NCBI RefSeq assembly: GCF_018881545.1
Contig: NZ_JACVQD010000001.1
Coordinates: 896,039-960,038 of the forward strand
Length of the DNA stretch: 64,000 nt
From: Polynucleobacter alcilacus
GTDB taxonomy: Bacteria; Pseudomonadota; Gammaproteobacteria; Burkholderiales; Burkholderiaceae
Direction of reading: 5' to 3'
Shown: one piece after another, positions 37,626 to 47,641 of the stretch
Layout of the letters: every line of letters starts with the position of its first letter
Numbering within the stretch: position 1 is the stretch's first letter
The notes under the pieces: model-generated
Told to the model about the DNA's origin: nothing
The model's database searches: none
What the model saw: the letters and a program-made list of their open reading frames with translations, nothing else
Position numbers and translations under genes: made by a program

Positions 37626-38558
37626 TAAATTTTTAGGCAGGGAAAAGATAACGTCCTCCACGACGCCATCCAAAGCACGCACTTGTCGTGGCCCAAACTC
37701 CTGAATACGCGCAACAATCGATTGCGCCAAACTTTCAGGTGCAGATGCACCAGCAGTTAAACCGACTCGCTTCTTACCTACAAACCATTCCGCTTTTAAT
37801 TGCTCTGGGGCATCCACCATGTAAGAGGGTACGCCCAACTTTTCTGATAATTCACGCAATCGATTGGAGTTTGAGCTTGCCGCACTCCCGACCACAATAA
37901 CCACCTCTACTTGGGGTGCCATAAATTTCACAGCATCTTGTCGATTTTGGGTGGCATAGCAAATGTCCTGCTTACGTGGCTGAACAATTTTGGGAAATTT
38001 TCTGGTGAGTACCTCAACGATTTCTTTCGTCTCATCAACTGATAAGGTAGTTTGGGTAACGAATGCCATCTTTTCGTCGCTTGAAAAAGTTAAAGCATCT
38101 ATATCGCCCACCCTTTCAATGAGAAAGACTCCCTCTTTTACCTGCCCCATGGTGCCCTCAACTTCTGGGTGACCTGCATGACCAATCATCAACACAGTAA
38201 AGCCATCCTTGCACATCTTGACTACCTCAAGGTGCACTTTGGTTACCAAGGGGCAAGTGGCGTCATATACCCGCAAACCCCGCTCCTCAGCATCTTTTCG
38301 CACTTCCTGAGAAACACCATGCGCACTAAATACAACGATTCCGCCCTTAGGCACCTCATGCAATTCCTCGACAAATACCGCCCCTTTGTCGCGCAACTCA
38401 TTCACAACGTAAGCGTTATGCACAATTTCATGGCGCACATAAATGGGAGCACCAAAACGCGTCAGCGCCTCATTCACAATATTAATTGCTCGATCCACGC
38501 CTGCACAAAAACCGCGCGGCTGAGCCATCAAAATTTCAGGGGTATCTGGAGTACTCAT
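37617..38558 (-). CDS. ispH: 4-hydroxy-3-methylbut-2-enyl diphosphate reductase
   Basis: The protein is 313 residues. Cluster-binding cysteines are seen in RGFCAGVDRA, YDATCPLVTKVH and QDICYATQNRQ, and GSAASSNSNRL binds the substrate phosphate. IspH makes isopentenyl and dimethylallyl diphosphate, the last MEP step, complementing dxs and ispA in this window. It starts 3 bp after the fkpB stop, the usual fkpB-ispH pair. Confidence 0.97.
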   Translation of the reverse strand: MSTPDTPEILMAQPRGFCAGVDRAINIVNEALTRFGAPIYVRHEIVHNAYVVNELRDKGAVFVEELHEVPKGGIVVFSAHGVSQEVRKDAEERGLRVYDATCPLVTKVHLEVVKMCKDGFTVLMIGHAGHPEVEGTMGQVKEGVFLIERVGDIDALTFSSDEKMAFVTQTTLSVDETKEIVEVLTRKFPKIVQPRKQDICYATQNRQDAVKFMAPQVEVVIVVGSAASSNSNRLRELSEKLGVPSYMVDAPEQLKAEWFVGKKRVGLTAGASAPESLAQSIVARIQEFGPRQVRALDGVVEDVIFSLPKNLID

Positions 38559-38561
38559 CTT

Positions 38562-39008
38562 TTAGAGAATCGCTACGATTTCTGCTTCAAAGCTCACCGG
38601 TCTACCAGCCAAAGGATGATTGAAGTCAAACCATGCACCCTCATCATCAATCGATTGCAAGACGCCGGCATATTGGGCGCCGCCTGGCGCATTGAATTCA
38701 ATCACATCACCCGGATTAAATTCCGTATCCTCTTCGCGCCCTTCTTTCAGCGCCTGCAAAGATACCCATTGCACCAAATCTTCTTTGCGCTCACCAAAAC
38801 TTTCTTCCGGCGGAAGTAGCGCACTTTTTTTCTCACCAACACTAAGTCCAAGCAACACATTTTCAAAGCAAGGTGCAAATTGTCCAGAACCCATCAGAAC
38901 CGTCGCAGGACGATCAACAAAAGTATTGATGTAATCCTCCCCGTTGGGCAAAGTGAGCCGATAGTTGAGGGTCAAGAAGGAGTTAGGGAGAACAGTAAGC
39001 TTAGCCAT
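38562..39008 (-). CDS. fkpB: FKBP-type peptidyl-prolyl isomerase (SlpA/FkpB)
   Basis: The protein is 148 residues with the SlyD/SlpA two-domain layout: an FKBP part (LNYRLTLPNGEDYINTF, MGSGQFAPCFENVLLGL) with an inserted flap domain (PPEESFGER to GGAQYAGVL) and return to FKBP (FNHPLAGR). It assists folding by turning prolyl bonds. It is the first gene of the fkpB-ispH operon and lies antisense to the upstream reach of the radC frame. Confidence 0.92.
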   Translation of the reverse strand: MAKLTVLPNSFLTLNYRLTLPNGEDYINTFVDRPATVLMGSGQFAPCFENVLLGLSVGEKKSALLPPEESFGERKEDLVQWVSLQALKEGREEDTEFNPGDVIEFNAPGGAQYAGVLQSIDDEGAWFDFNHPLAGRPVSFEAEIVAIL

Positions 39009-39035
39009 AAGCTCATTGTATCTAGGCCCGCATCA

Positions 39036-39731
39036 ATTGGGCATTCCCCCATTACGGGATGGCCAAAAAATGAGCAGCCCCGAGAAAAGCTCCGTATTCA
39101 GGGTGCTGCAGCGCTCTCTGATGCGGAACTGCTGGCCATCTTTTTACGGGTTGGAGTAAAGGGAAAGAGTGCTGTCGCCCTTGCTAAAGATCTACTTCAT
39201 CATTTTGGCAGCCTGCCACGCTTATTAGCCTGTAGTTCAGAAGATTTCACCCGCCTTCATGGCATGGGTATATCTAAATGGTCACAAATTCAGGCGGCAT
39301 ATGAACTAGTAAAGCGTAGCCTCGAGGAAGGTTTGGCTCAAGACTCTATCTTTTCCTCACCAAGCCATGTAAGAGAGTTCCTGCAGGCCAAAATTGGTCG
39401 ACTGCCACATGAGGTATTCCTCTGCCTTTACTTAGATTCACGCCTGCATCTGATCGAGTGCCAAGAGCTATTTAGAGGTTCTATCACTCATACAGCGGTG
39501 TATCCCCGAGAAATCCTCAAAGAGGCCCTAGCCAGAAATGCCAGCGCCCTGATCGTGGCTCATAATCATCCTAGTGGGAACCCCTTACCCAGTGATTCTG
39601 ATCAAGAACTTACCAAGACCCTCTTAAATGCCCTGCAATTAGTGGATATTCCACTACTCGATCACTGCATTGTTAGTGGCAGTGGATTTTTCTCATTTTC
39701 TGACTCAGGTCTCATGAATAATGGTAATTAA
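39036..39731 (+). CDS. radC: RadC family protein (JAMM/MPN domain); start codon unresolved
   Basis: About 231 residues of RadC are recognisable. Near the N-terminus GWPKNEQPREKL and the helix-hairpin-helix region (RLHGMGISKW) are seen; the MPN+ domain has the metal motif HNHPSGNPLPSDSD. The role of RadC in the cell is unsettled. Between the conserved start and an ATG at 38880 (deep in antisense fkpB) there is no ATG, GTG or TTG in frame. The coordinate given is an ATT at 39036, marking where homology begins; a further ATT lies at 39051. Either a rare start or a long N-terminal extension must be used. Confidence 0.75.
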   Translation: MGHSPITGWPKNEQPREKLRIQGAAALSDAELLAIFLRVGVKGKSAVALAKDLLHHFGSLPRLLACSSEDFTRLHGMGISKWSQIQAAYELVKRSLEEGLAQDSIFSSPSHVREFLQAKIGRLPHEVFLCLYLDSRLHLIECQELFRGSITHTAVYPREILKEALARNASALIVAHNHPSGNPLPSDSDQELTKTLLNALQLVDIPLLDHCIVSGSGFFSFSDSGLMNNGN

Positions 39732-39842
39732 AGAGAGTAAATACTAACTTAAGAAGAAAAACGAGTGATTTTAAGCGGTAACTTGGGATCAAGTCCTTTA
39801 CTGAAACTCATTTAGGACTAGCCCAAAATAGCTCAGGACTGA

Positions 39843-39848
39843 TACAAT
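39843..39848 (+). promoter_or_regulatory. Candidate -10 element for rpmB-rpmG
   Basis: TACAAT lies 31 bp before the rpmB ATG, leaving a normal leader with GGAG as ribosome-binding site. The -35 region is weak. Confidence 0.35.
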
Positions 39849-39878
39849 CTTCTTTTTCGCAATTAATGGAGTTATGTC

Positions 39879-40112
39879 ATGGCAAAAGTTTGCCAAGTCA
39901 CTGGGAAGAAGCCGATGGTTGGCAACAATGTATCCCATGCAAACAATAAAACGAAGCGTCGCTTTTTGCCTAATCTGCAAAATCGTCGTTTCTGGGTTGA
40001 ATCTGAAAACCGCTGGATTAGCTTGCGCTTAACCAATGCTGGTTTGCGCGTTATCGACAAGAACGGCATTGATGCTGTGTTGTCTGATCTGCGTGCACGT
40101 GGCGAAATTTAA
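39879..40112 (+). CDS. rpmB: 50S ribosomal protein L28
   Basis: The protein is 77 residues with the family start [20 protein letters not shown] and [18 protein letters not shown]. It has a single cysteine, so it is the zinc-independent (C-) form. GGAG precedes the ATG by 8 nt. It is followed after 11 bp by rpmG, the usual pair. Confidence 0.97.
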   Translation: MAKVCQVTGKKPMVGNNVSHANNKTKRRFLPNLQNRRFWVESENRWISLRLTNAGLRVIDKNGIDAVLSDLRARGEI

Positions 40113-40123
40113 GGAGCGCACAA

Positions 40124-40291
40124 ATGGCTAAAGGCGGCAGAGAAAAAATCAAGTTAGAGTCATCAGCAGGTACTGGTCACTTCTACACCACATCAAAAAA
40201 CAAGCGTACTAAGCCTGAGAAAATGGAGATCATGAAGTTTGATCCAACTATTCGCAAGCATGTTGCTTACAAAGAGACAAAGCTGAAATAA
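40124..40291 (+). CDS. rpmG: 50S ribosomal protein L33
   Basis: The protein is 55 residues, starting [20 protein letters not shown] and ending [12 protein letters not shown]. The cysteine pairs of zinc-binding L33 are absent, so this is the C- form like its neighbour L28. AAGGAGC lies 6 nt upstream of the ATG. A strong terminator closes the rpmB-rpmG operon. Confidence 0.97.
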   Translation: MAKGGREKIKLESSAGTGHFYTTSKNKRTKPEKMEIMKFDPTIRKHVAYKETKLK

Positions 40292-40320
40292 TTTATTTAT
40301 TCAGTGTAGTTCGAACAAAT

Positions 40321-40350
40321 AAAAAACCCGCTTATATAGCGGGTTTTTTA
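40321..40350. terminator. Bidirectional terminator between rpmG and the desaturase gene
   Basis: AAAAAACCCGCT pairs perfectly with AGCGGGTTTTTT around TATAT. T-runs are present on both strands, so it can end both convergent units. Confidence 0.92.
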
Positions 40351-40371
40351 TTGCCCACATTTTTAAACTCT

Positions 40372-41571
40372 TTAGGCGTAACGACGCAATCTCAAAGAGA
40401 ATTCACGCAAGCTAGTTAAGCCGCTATCTTCAGCATGCTGACACCAAGCATGCAACTGAGTAAGTAATTGATCTTTAGTGGCGCTAGAGCGTCCCCAAAT
40501 GGCCTGTAGATCACGACGCATCTCAATCATCTTACGCAACTGAGCATTTCTTGCCATGAGCTCTTCTAACTTGGCTTTCTCTTCTTCGCTCAAACGAGAT
40601 TCGTCTTTAGATAACCAAGTGCGAGCATCACTCAAATGGGCTGCAAGTACCTGCATGTGTTGCATTTCATGGCTAAAGAAATTACGCAAGGTCTTGCTAT
40701 AACGCGCCATGATTTCGTAGCGATTAGCAATAATGGCTTCCAAAGTGTTTTGATCTGCAGGACGTAAATCACTCAGTACAGGCTTAGGCGGGGTCTTTTT
40801 AACCGTAGCCAAACCAACAGCACTCATCATTTGAATATAAAACCAGCCAATATCAAACTCATACCATTTGTTTGAAAGCTTAGCGCTGGTAGCAAAAGTG
40901 TGGTGATTGTTATGCAGCTCCTCGCCACCAATCAAAATTCCCCAGGGAACAATATTGGTTGAAGCATCTTCGCAATCGTAATTACGGTATCCCCAATAGT
41001 GACCAATTCCATTAATCACACCAGCGGCAGTAATGGGGATCCACAACATTTGAATTGCCCAAACAGTGAGGCCAATACCTCCAAATAAAAACACATCGAT
41101 GATGAGCATGATGGCAACACCCTGCCAAGAAAACTTAGAATAAATATTGCGTTCAATCCAATCATCAGGGGTGCCATGACCAAACTTATCTAGAGTTTCT
41201 TGGATAGCCGCTTCTGCTTTATAAAGTTCAGCACCGCGAGAAAGCACAGTAGCAATACCCAGAATCTGGGGGCTATGGGGATCATCAATGGTTTCGCATT
41301 TAGCGTGATGCTTGCGATGAATAGATGTCCACTCTTTAGTCACCATGCCGGTGCTTAGCCAGAGCCAAAAACGAAAAAAGTGAGAAATCATCGGATGCAA
41401 GTCCAAGGCGCGATGCGCTTGGCAGCGATGCAAAAAGATGGTGACTGCAGCGATCGTGATGTGCGTGACGACCAATGTAAAAATCGTTATTTCCCACCAA
41501 GACCAATCCAGATAGCCATTGGCTAGCCAGTTGAGGAATAAGTCAAAACCAGAGCTTGAAACGGTATTCAA
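40372..41571 (-). CDS. Membrane fatty-acid (acyl-CoA/acyl-lipid) desaturase
   Basis: The protein is 399 residues. The three His boxes of delta-9-type desaturases are present: HRCQAH (H48-H53), HRKHH (H85-H89) and HNNHH. Four hydrophobic helices lie between them. The C-terminal 130 residues are hydrophilic and helical, longer than in minimal desaturases. The di-iron enzyme inserts a double bond in saturated acyl chains, helping membrane fluidity in the cold. It lies 28 bp after rsmB and may belong to the purN-rsmB operon. Confidence 0.9.
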   Translation of the reverse strand: MNTVSSSGFDLFLNWLANGYLDWSWWEITIFTLVVTHITIAAVTIFLHRCQAHRALDLHPMISHFFRFWLWLSTGMVTKEWTSIHRKHHAKCETIDDPHSPQILGIATVLSRGAELYKAEAAIQETLDKFGHGTPDDWIERNIYSKFSWQGVAIMLIIDVFLFGGIGLTVWAIQMLWIPITAAGVINGIGHYWGYRNYDCEDASTNIVPWGILIGGEELHNNHHTFATSAKLSNKWYEFDIGWFYIQMMSAVGLATVKKTPPKPVLSDLRPADQNTLEAIIANRYEIMARYSKTLRNFFSHEMQHMQVLAAHLSDARTWLSKDESRLSEEEKAKLEELMARNAQLRKMIEMRRDLQAIWGRSSATKDQLLTQLHAWCQHAEDSGLTSLREFSLRLRRYA

Positions 41572-41599
41572 AAGGAATTCCTAAATGAGTGTTAATTCC

Positions 41600-43159
41600 T
41601 CATTTTAGCGCTTTTTCGGTCTTTTTAGGCTTATCTTCTGTTAACTTTTCTGATTTTGGCTTTTCTGCCTTCTCTAGCTTTTGGCCTTTTTTCTGAAAAA
41701 CTGCCCCAAAAAACCCGTCTGTGCCGTGAATATGCGGCCATAACTGCCACCAAGGATTATCAGAACTACAGCCTAGGGGCAACTTGTCTTTAGGAAAAAG
41801 AGGCTTGAGAACTTCAGCAGCTGGAACGGCCTCAAAATCTGGGTGTTTCGCTAGGAAATCTTCAGCAATTCCCTGATTTTCCTGTGGCAAAAGACTGCAG
41901 GTAGCATAAACCAAGCGTCCGCCGGGTTTTAGCAAGCGGGCTGCTGAAGCCAAAATATTCATTTGTTTTTGATTTAGCTCTAAAACCCCTGTTGGGTTTT
42001 GACGCCATTTCAGGTCGGGATTACGACGTAAGGTACCCATTCCACTGCAAGGGGCATCTACCAGAACCCGATCAATCTTTCCAGCTAAGCGCTTGATCTT
42101 GGCGTCATTCTCACTATCAATCCATACGGGATGCACGTTAGATAGGCCGCTGCGAGCTTGTCGTGGCTTCAAATTCGCTAAACGACGCTCAGAGGTATCA
42201 AATGCATATAAGCGTCCTGTAGAACGCATCAATGCCCCAATAGCGAGAGTCTTACCACCCGCACCTGCACAGAAATCCACCACCATCTCGCCACGCTTGG
42301 GGGCAAGTAAGTAAGACAGGAGTTGACTACCTTCATCCTGGACTTCAAACATTCCCGCTTTAAATCCAACCGTATTTTGTAACGCAGGCTTACCCATAAT
42401 GCGCACGCCATCAGGCGCATAAGGAGTGGGTATCGCCTGATAACGCCCACCCAAGGCGTTCATTTGCGCAAGCAAATCTTCTCGATTAGTTTTCATGGTG
42501 TTGGCACGCAAATCTAAAAGCGCTGGATGCATTAATGCTTTCGCAAGCTCTTCACGGCTTTCTTCACCAGGATATTTTCCAAAGGCATCCCAAAGCCACT
42601 CGGGTAAATTAGTGCGCACCAAAGGATTGAGTGCAGATGGATCTACTGTAGAAAAGCGTTGCAGCCATTCATATTCACCGGGCTTGAGAACGTGCGCCAA
42701 GTCTGCGATGGCGCTCTCAGCGCGGTTGGCCGAACCCAGACCACCCTCTGATAGCGCGGACAGCAAACCCAATAGGGCCAAGCGTCTCGCCTGTGAGCCC
42801 TCGCCACTAGAGGCAAATTGGGAGAACTCATTTTTACGGCGCAGAATAGCGAAGGCACTCTCAGCAATTAATGCGCGGTCTCGATTTCCAAGCTGAGGTT
42901 CTGCACGGAAATAGCGACTCACAACACGGTCTGACGGCTGCTCGAAGCTCAGTAATTCTGGTAGTAAGCGCTCTAAATGCAGTGCGTGTTGAGGTAGTGC
43001 CTTAGCATTTGAAAAATTCTTTTGTCCTTCTGGAGCAATGAGATTGCCGCTGGCATTTCGCCTCTCGGGGCGACGTAATGCATCTTTGGTTTTAGTTGCG
43101 TAACTTTTATGTGGGGCTAATCTGCTGCCAGATTTACGGGGTGGGCGCTCTGCACTCAT
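41600..43159 (-). CDS. rsmB: RsmB/NOP-family RNA (cytosine-5) methyltransferase
   Basis: The protein is 519 residues. A basic N-terminal tail is followed by a NusB-like RNA-binding domain (about 70-200) and the methyltransferase domain with VDFCAGAGGKTLAIGALM (SAM site), the two catalytic cysteine motifs VDAPCSGMGTLRRNPD and YATCSLLPQEN. A lysine-rich tail of about 30 residues ends it. The target is probably C967 of 16S rRNA by family, which sequence alone cannot prove. It overlaps purN by 4 bp. Confidence 0.88.
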   Translation of the reverse strand: MSAERPPRKSGSRLAPHKSYATKTKDALRRPERRNASGNLIAPEGQKNFSNAKALPQHALHLERLLPELLSFEQPSDRVVSRYFRAEPQLGNRDRALIAESAFAILRRKNEFSQFASSGEGSQARRLALLGLLSALSEGGLGSANRAESAIADLAHVLKPGEYEWLQRFSTVDPSALNPLVRTNLPEWLWDAFGKYPGEESREELAKALMHPALLDLRANTMKTNREDLLAQMNALGGRYQAIPTPYAPDGVRIMGKPALQNTVGFKAGMFEVQDEGSQLLSYLLAPKRGEMVVDFCAGAGGKTLAIGALMRSTGRLYAFDTSERRLANLKPRQARSGLSNVHPVWIDSENDAKIKRLAGKIDRVLVDAPCSGMGTLRRNPDLKWRQNPTGVLELNQKQMNILASAARLLKPGGRLVYATCSLLPQENQGIAEDFLAKHPDFEAVPAAEVLKPLFPKDKLPLGCSSDNPWWQLWPHIHGTDGFFGAVFQKKGQKLEKAEKPKSEKLTEDKPKKTEKALK

Positions 43160-43785
43160 AATTTAAAAAATTGCGACTCTGGGGGATGTAGCTTCACTTG
43201 ATTACCTTCTATTCGCAATCGTCCATCAAGGAACCATTTTACGGCCCGCGGGTAAATTTGATGCTCGGCAGTTAAAACACGGGCCGCCAAGGTGCCAGCA
43301 TCATCCCCTTCGAGCACTGGAACAGTGGCTTGGCAAATAATGGGTCCTTCATCCACACCCTCATTTACAAAATGCACCGTGGCCCCATGCTCCCTCACCC
43401 CAGCCTCCAACACCCGCTCGTGGGTATGCAGCCCCGGAAATGCAGGTAAGAGAGCGGGGTGAATATTCACCAGGCGACCTTCAAAATGACGAATAAAGCC
43501 TGGGGTCAAGATTCTCATAAAGCCCGCCAGCACCACCAAATCGGCCCCTAAGGCGTCAATTTGAGCAATCAAAGCGGCATCAAAGGATTCACGTGTTGCA
43601 TGCTCCTTGTGCTCTATAGTAAAAGTGGGAATACCCTGCGCGCGAGCAAAATCAAGACCCTGAGCCGCTCCGTGATTGGCTATGACCCCTGCAAACATGA
43701 CTTGCCACTGCTCTTTTTGAGCTGTTTTGACGATAGCCTCGAAATTAGATCCGCGGCCGGAGATTAAGGTGACGATTGAAAGCAT
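43156..43785 (-). CDS. purN: Phosphoribosylglycinamide formyltransferase
   Basis: The protein is 209 residues. ISGRGSNFEAIV binds the ribotide, and NIHPALLPAFPGLHTHERVLE holds the catalytic Asn-His pair with the later Asp in GVDEGPII. It transfers a formyl group from 10-formyl-THF in purine synthesis. ATG 43785 is chosen; a GTG two codons earlier is open. A TATATT element ends 6 nt before the ATG and no Shine-Dalgarno sequence is present. Confidence 0.95.
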   Translation of the reverse strand: MLSIVTLISGRGSNFEAIVKTAQKEQWQVMFAGVIANHGAAQGLDFARAQGIPTFTIEHKEHATRESFDAALIAQIDALGADLVVLAGFMRILTPGFIRHFEGRLVNIHPALLPAFPGLHTHERVLEAGVREHGATVHFVNEGVDEGPIICQATVPVLEGDDAGTLAARVLTAEHQIYPRAVKWFLDGRLRIEGNQVKLHPPESQFFKL

Positions 43786-43791
43786 GCTCAC

Positions 43792-43799
43792 AATATAAT
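43792..43799. promoter_or_regulatory. Overlapping divergent -10 elements for purN and ribF
   Basis: TATATT on the minus strand (43792-43797) overlaps TATAAT on the plus strand (43794-43799). The first sits 6 nt before the purN ATG, the second 25 nt before the ribF GTG. The arrangement parallels the uvrD/valS gap. Confidence 0.45.
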
Positions 43800-43824
43800 T
43801 GATGGCTACCCTGAAAGCGATTTT

Positions 43825-44775
43825 GTGAACGTATTACGTGGCCCGACCCAGTTTTCTGCAGGACCTGCTTGTGCCCTAACCATCGGGAACTTCGATGGCG
43901 TGCACAGGGGTCATCGCGCCCTACTCAAGCAGCTTGTTGAGGGTGCTAAGCAACGGGGCCTTGCCAGTTGCGTCATGACTTTTGAGCCTCACCCAAAAGA
44001 ATTTTTTTTACCTGATCAAGCGCCCCCTCGAATTCTGAATCTGCGTGACAAACTAGCAGCCCTGTCTGAACTTGGCATTGATCAAGTAGTGGTGGAACAT
44101 TTCAACTCTGCATTCGCGCGTCTGACTCCTGAAGAATTTGTTTCAGAAATTATCGTCAAGCGCTTAAAAGCTAAATGGATTTTAATTGGTGATGACTTTT
44201 GCTATGGCGCAAAACGGGCTGGCAATTTTGCAAGCCTGAAAGCAGCCGGTGAAAAATATGGTTTTGAAGTTGCCAGTATCCAAACGATTTTGGAAGATGG
44301 TGAACGTATTTCAAGCTCTGCTTTGAGAGCTGCACTTGCGAATGGCGATATGGTGCAAGCAGAAAAATTATTGGGCCGTCCTTATGGAATTTCTGGACAT
44401 GTGATTCATGGCCAAAAATTAGGTCGCCAGCTAGGCTTCCCCACTCTGAACCTAGCTGTTGCTAATCACTTACATCATCGCAGACCCGCTACCACTGGTA
44501 TCTTCACTGCTCAGGTCTTAGGCCTTACAGATGAAGCTTTGCCCGCTGTAGCGAGCCTTGGTGTGAGACCTACCGTAGAAGATGAGGGTCGCGTATTACT
44601 CGAAACGCATATCTTTGATTACCAGCAAGATGTTTACGGGAAAATTATTACCGTGGAACTCTTAGAAAAAATTCGTGATGAGGCCAAATATAATGACCTC
44701 GACACACTAACAAAAGCGATTGCAGCCGATGCAATGCACGCCAGAAATTATTTCCTGAAAAAAACTCATGTCTGA
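43825..44775 (+). CDS. ribF: Bifunctional riboflavin kinase/FAD synthetase
   Basis: The protein is 316 residues. The N-terminal FMN adenylyltransferase domain has [16 protein letters not shown] and the [10 protein letters not shown] region; the C-terminal riboflavin kinase has [11 protein letters not shown] and the later [11 protein letters not shown]. It turns riboflavin into FMN and FAD. The start is GTG 43825 with only weak GAAAG upstream. It overlaps ileS by 8 bp. Confidence 0.95.
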   Translation: MNVLRGPTQFSAGPACALTIGNFDGVHRGHRALLKQLVEGAKQRGLASCVMTFEPHPKEFFLPDQAPPRILNLRDKLAALSELGIDQVVVEHFNSAFARLTPEEFVSEIIVKRLKAKWILIGDDFCYGAKRAGNFASLKAAGEKYGFEVASIQTILEDGERISSSALRAALANGDMVQAEKLLGRPYGISGHVIHGQKLGRQLGFPTLNLAVANHLHHRRPATTGIFTAQVLGLTDEALPAVASLGVRPTVEDEGRVLLETHIFDYQQDVYGKIITVELLEKIRDEAKYNDLDTLTKAIAADAMHARNYFLKKTHV

Positions 44776-47629
44776 AAACGAAAACTTATATCCCGTTAAT
44801 CTACTCGATACCGCATTTCCAATGCGAGGAGATCTAGCCAAGCGTGAACCGCAATGGGTAGCTGAATGGCAAAAAAATAAGCTCTACGAAAAGATTCGTG
44901 CTGCTCATGCTAATCAACCTAAATTCATTTTGCATGATGGGCCTCCGTATGCAAATGGTGATATTCATATTGGTCATGCAGTAAACAAGATTCTCAAAGA
45001 TATGATCGTCAAGTCCCGCTGGTTGATGGGTTTTGATTCTGTGTATATTCCTGGCTGGGATTGCCATGGTATGCCAATTGAAATCCAGATTGAAAAAGAG
45101 TTTGGCAAAAACCTACCTACAGCTGAAGTCCAAGCCAAGGCGCGCGCCTATGCTCAAGTACAAATAGCCAAGCAGAAAAAAGATTTTGAGCGTTTGGGCG
45201 TTTTGGGCGACTGGAACAACCCTTATCTCACCATGAACTTCCGTAATGAGGCTGATGAAATCCGTGCGCTTGGCAAGATTTGGGAAAAAGGATATGTTTT
45301 CCGTGGCTTAAAACCTGTGAACTGGTGTTTTGATTGCGGCTCTGCACTTGCAGAAGCTGAAGTGGAATACCAAGATAAAACTGATCCCACAGTTGACGTT
45401 GGCTTCGCTTTTGACGATGCGCAGCGCCCGCAACTTGCAAAAGCATTCAGTCTCTCAGAGCTTCCTAATAAGCCAGGCCAGATTGTGATCTGGACCACGA
45501 CACCTTGGACCATTCCAGCTAACCAGGCAATGAATGTTCATCCCGACCTGACTTATGCCTTGGTCGATGTTGGTGACAAGTTATTGATTCTGGCAAAGGA
45601 TCGCGTAGAGATTTGCTTGCAAGATTACGGCCTCGAAGGCAAGATCATCGCGACCTGTCTTGGCACTGAGTTAGCCAACATCTCTTTCTGGCATCCCTTG
45701 GCGTCGCTGCATGATGGATATAAACGCCTCGCGCCCATCTACCCGGCTGAGTATGTCACTCTGGATACGGGTACGGGCATCGTTCATGCTGCGCCCGCCT
45801 ATGGCGAGGAAGACTTTAAGTCATGTAAAACGAATAAGTTAGCCGACAAAGATATTCTGAATCCAGTCATGGGTAATGGGGTGTATGCATCTTGGTTACC
45901 CCTCTTTGCTAACGAATATATTTGGAAAGCAAATCCAAACATTGTTGAGGCGATGCGTGAAGCAGGTAGTCTGTTAAGAGATAAAACCTATACCCACTCA
46001 TACATGCATTGCTGGCGCCATAAGTCACCGATTATTTATCGCGCCACATCCCAATGGTTTGCAAGCATGGATAAAAAGCCTTCTGATGGCAAAACCAGTC
46101 TCCGCGAGACTGCCTTGGCTGGCATTGAAAATACAGAGTTCTTTCCGGCCTGGGGTAAGCAACGTTTACATAGCATGATTGCCAATCGTCCTGACTGGAC
46201 CTTGTCACGTCAACGCCAATGGGGCGTACCAATGGCATTCTTTGTTCATAAAGAAAGTGGTGAACCGCACCCACGCACAGTTGAACTACTGGAAGAAATT
46301 GCAAAACGGGTAGATAAGGATGGCATTGAAGCTTGGCAAAAATTAGAGGTCGCTGAATTACTTGGTGATGAGGCTGCTCAATACGAAAAGAACCGCGATA
46401 CCTTAGACGTCTGGTTTGATTCCGGGACAACCCATTGGCATGTCATCCGTGGCTCTCACCGGGATCAGCTTTTAACTGCTGAGGCTGAAACCCCAAATGG
46501 CCGCTTAGCTGATTTGTACTTAGAAGGCTCAGACCAACATCGTGGTTGGTTCCATTCCTCTTTGCTAACCGGTGCCATGCTCGATGGTAAGCCTCCCTAC
46601 AAAGCGCTCCTGACACATGGCTTTACCGTAGATGGTCAAGGCCGCAAGATGAGTAAGTCCGTAGGTAATGTCATCGCACCACAGCAGGTTGCTGACAAAC
46701 TGGGTGCTGAAATCATTCGTCTGTGGGTAGCCTCTACCGATTACTCTGGTGAGATGACGATCTCAGATGAGATTCTGAAGCGCGTTACCGAAAGCTATCG
46801 TCGTATTCGCAATACCTTGCGCTTCTTGTTAGCTAACCTGTCTGACTTTGATCCAAGCAAACATTCAATGCCTGCGGATCAGTGGTTAGAAATCGACCGT
46901 TATGCAGTAGCACTTGCTAATCAACTCCAAAATGATGTCCAAGCCCACTACAAGGTATATGAATTCCAGCCTGCAGTTGCTCGCATGCTGACTTTTTGCT
47001 CTGAAGATTTAGGTGGCTTCTATTTAGATATCCTAAAAGACCGCCTCTATACCAGCGCTCCTGACTCAGCTGATCGTCGGGCAGCACAGAACGCGTTATT
47101 TCACATCACTCGCAATCTCTTGAAGTGGTTATCGCCTTTTCTATCCTTTACCGCAGAAGAAGCCTGGAGAGATTTTCCGCACGGCACAGGAAGCGAGCCT
47201 GCAGAATCAATCTTCATGGAAGAGTTTGGTCAGTTCCCACAAATTTTGCACGCTGATGAATTGCTCGCAAAGTGGAATCGTATTCGAGAGATTCGCTCTG
47301 AAGTTACCAAAGCCATTGAGGTCGAGCGTGAAGCCGGAAATGTAGGTTCATCATTACAAGCCGAACTCACTATCAAAGTTGCTGATGTAGACTTCGCCAT
47401 CCTCCATTCTTTGGAAGACGATTTGCGTTTTGTCACCATCACTTCAAGCGCTAACATTGAGCTCAGCAATGCAGGTTTAGAAGTATTCGTTCGTGGCAGT
47501 CAATATAAAAAATGTGGCCGCTGCTGGCATCACACTAAGGATGTCGGTAGTAATGCCGATCATCCTGAATTGTGCGGCCGTTGCATTAGCAATCTTTTCG
47601 GCGATGGTGATCATCGTTTGTTTGCTTAA
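44768..47629 (+). CDS. ileS: Isoleucyl-tRNA synthetase
   Basis: The protein is 953 residues, a class I synthetase. The HIGH motif is [18 protein letters not shown], the KMSKS motif [12 protein letters not shown]. The editing domain ([12 protein letters not shown]) and the C-terminal zinc finger (CGRCWHH and CGRC) of the bacterial eukaryote-unlike type are present. It charges tRNA-Ile and removes Val. It begins inside ribF (8-bp overlap) and is followed after 12 bp by lspA, the common ribF-ileS-lspA order. Confidence 0.97.
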   Translation: MSENENLYPVNLLDTAFPMRGDLAKREPQWVAEWQKNKLYEKIRAAHANQPKFILHDGPPYANGDIHIGHAVNKILKDMIVKSRWLMGFDSVYIPGWDCHGMPIEIQIEKEFGKNLPTAEVQAKARAYAQVQIAKQKKDFERLGVLGDWNNPYLTMNFRNEADEIRALGKIWEKGYVFRGLKPVNWCFDCGSALAEAEVEYQDKTDPTVDVGFAFDDAQRPQLAKAFSLSELPNKPGQIVIWTTTPWTIPANQAMNVHPDLTYALVDVGDKLLILAKDRVEICLQDYGLEGKIIATCLGTELANISFWHPLASLHDGYKRLAPIYPAEYVTLDTGTGIVHAAPAYGEEDFKSCKTNKLADKDILNPVMGNGVYASWLPLFANEYIWKANPNIVEAMREAGSLLRDKTYTHSYMHCWRHKSPIIYRATSQWFASMDKKPSDGKTSLRETALAGIENTEFFPAWGKQRLHSMIANRPDWTLSRQRQWGVPMAFFVHKESGEPHPRTVELLEEIAKRVDKDGIEAWQKLEVAELLGDEAAQYEKNRDTLDVWFDSGTTHWHVIRGSHRDQLLTAEAETPNGRLADLYLEGSDQHRGWFHSSLLTGAMLDGKPPYKALLTHGFTVDGQGRKMSKSVGNVIAPQQVADKLGAEIIRLWVASTDYSGEMTISDEILKRVTESYRRIRNTLRFLLANLSDFDPSKHSMPADQWLEIDRYAVALANQLQNDVQAHYKVYEFQPAVARMLTFCSEDLGGFYLDILKDRLYTSAPDSADRRAAQNALFHITRNLLKWLSPFLSFTAEEAWRDFPHGTGSEPAESIFMEEFGQFPQILHADELLAKWNRIREIRSEVTKAIEVEREAGNVGSSLQAELTIKVADVDFAILHSLEDDLRFVTITSSANIELSNAGLEVFVRGSQYKKCGRCWHHTKDVGSNADHPELCGRCISNLFGDGDHRLFA

Positions 47630-47641
47630 GGCCAATCCTTG

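Noticed and set aside
38169..38819. Plus-strand open frame of 216 codons opposite ispH-fkpB
   Set aside because: Antisense shadow of two conserved genes; His/Met-rich composition without family features.
42495..42896. Plus-strand open frame opposite rsmB
   Set aside because: Shadow of the methyltransferase gene; no start signal.
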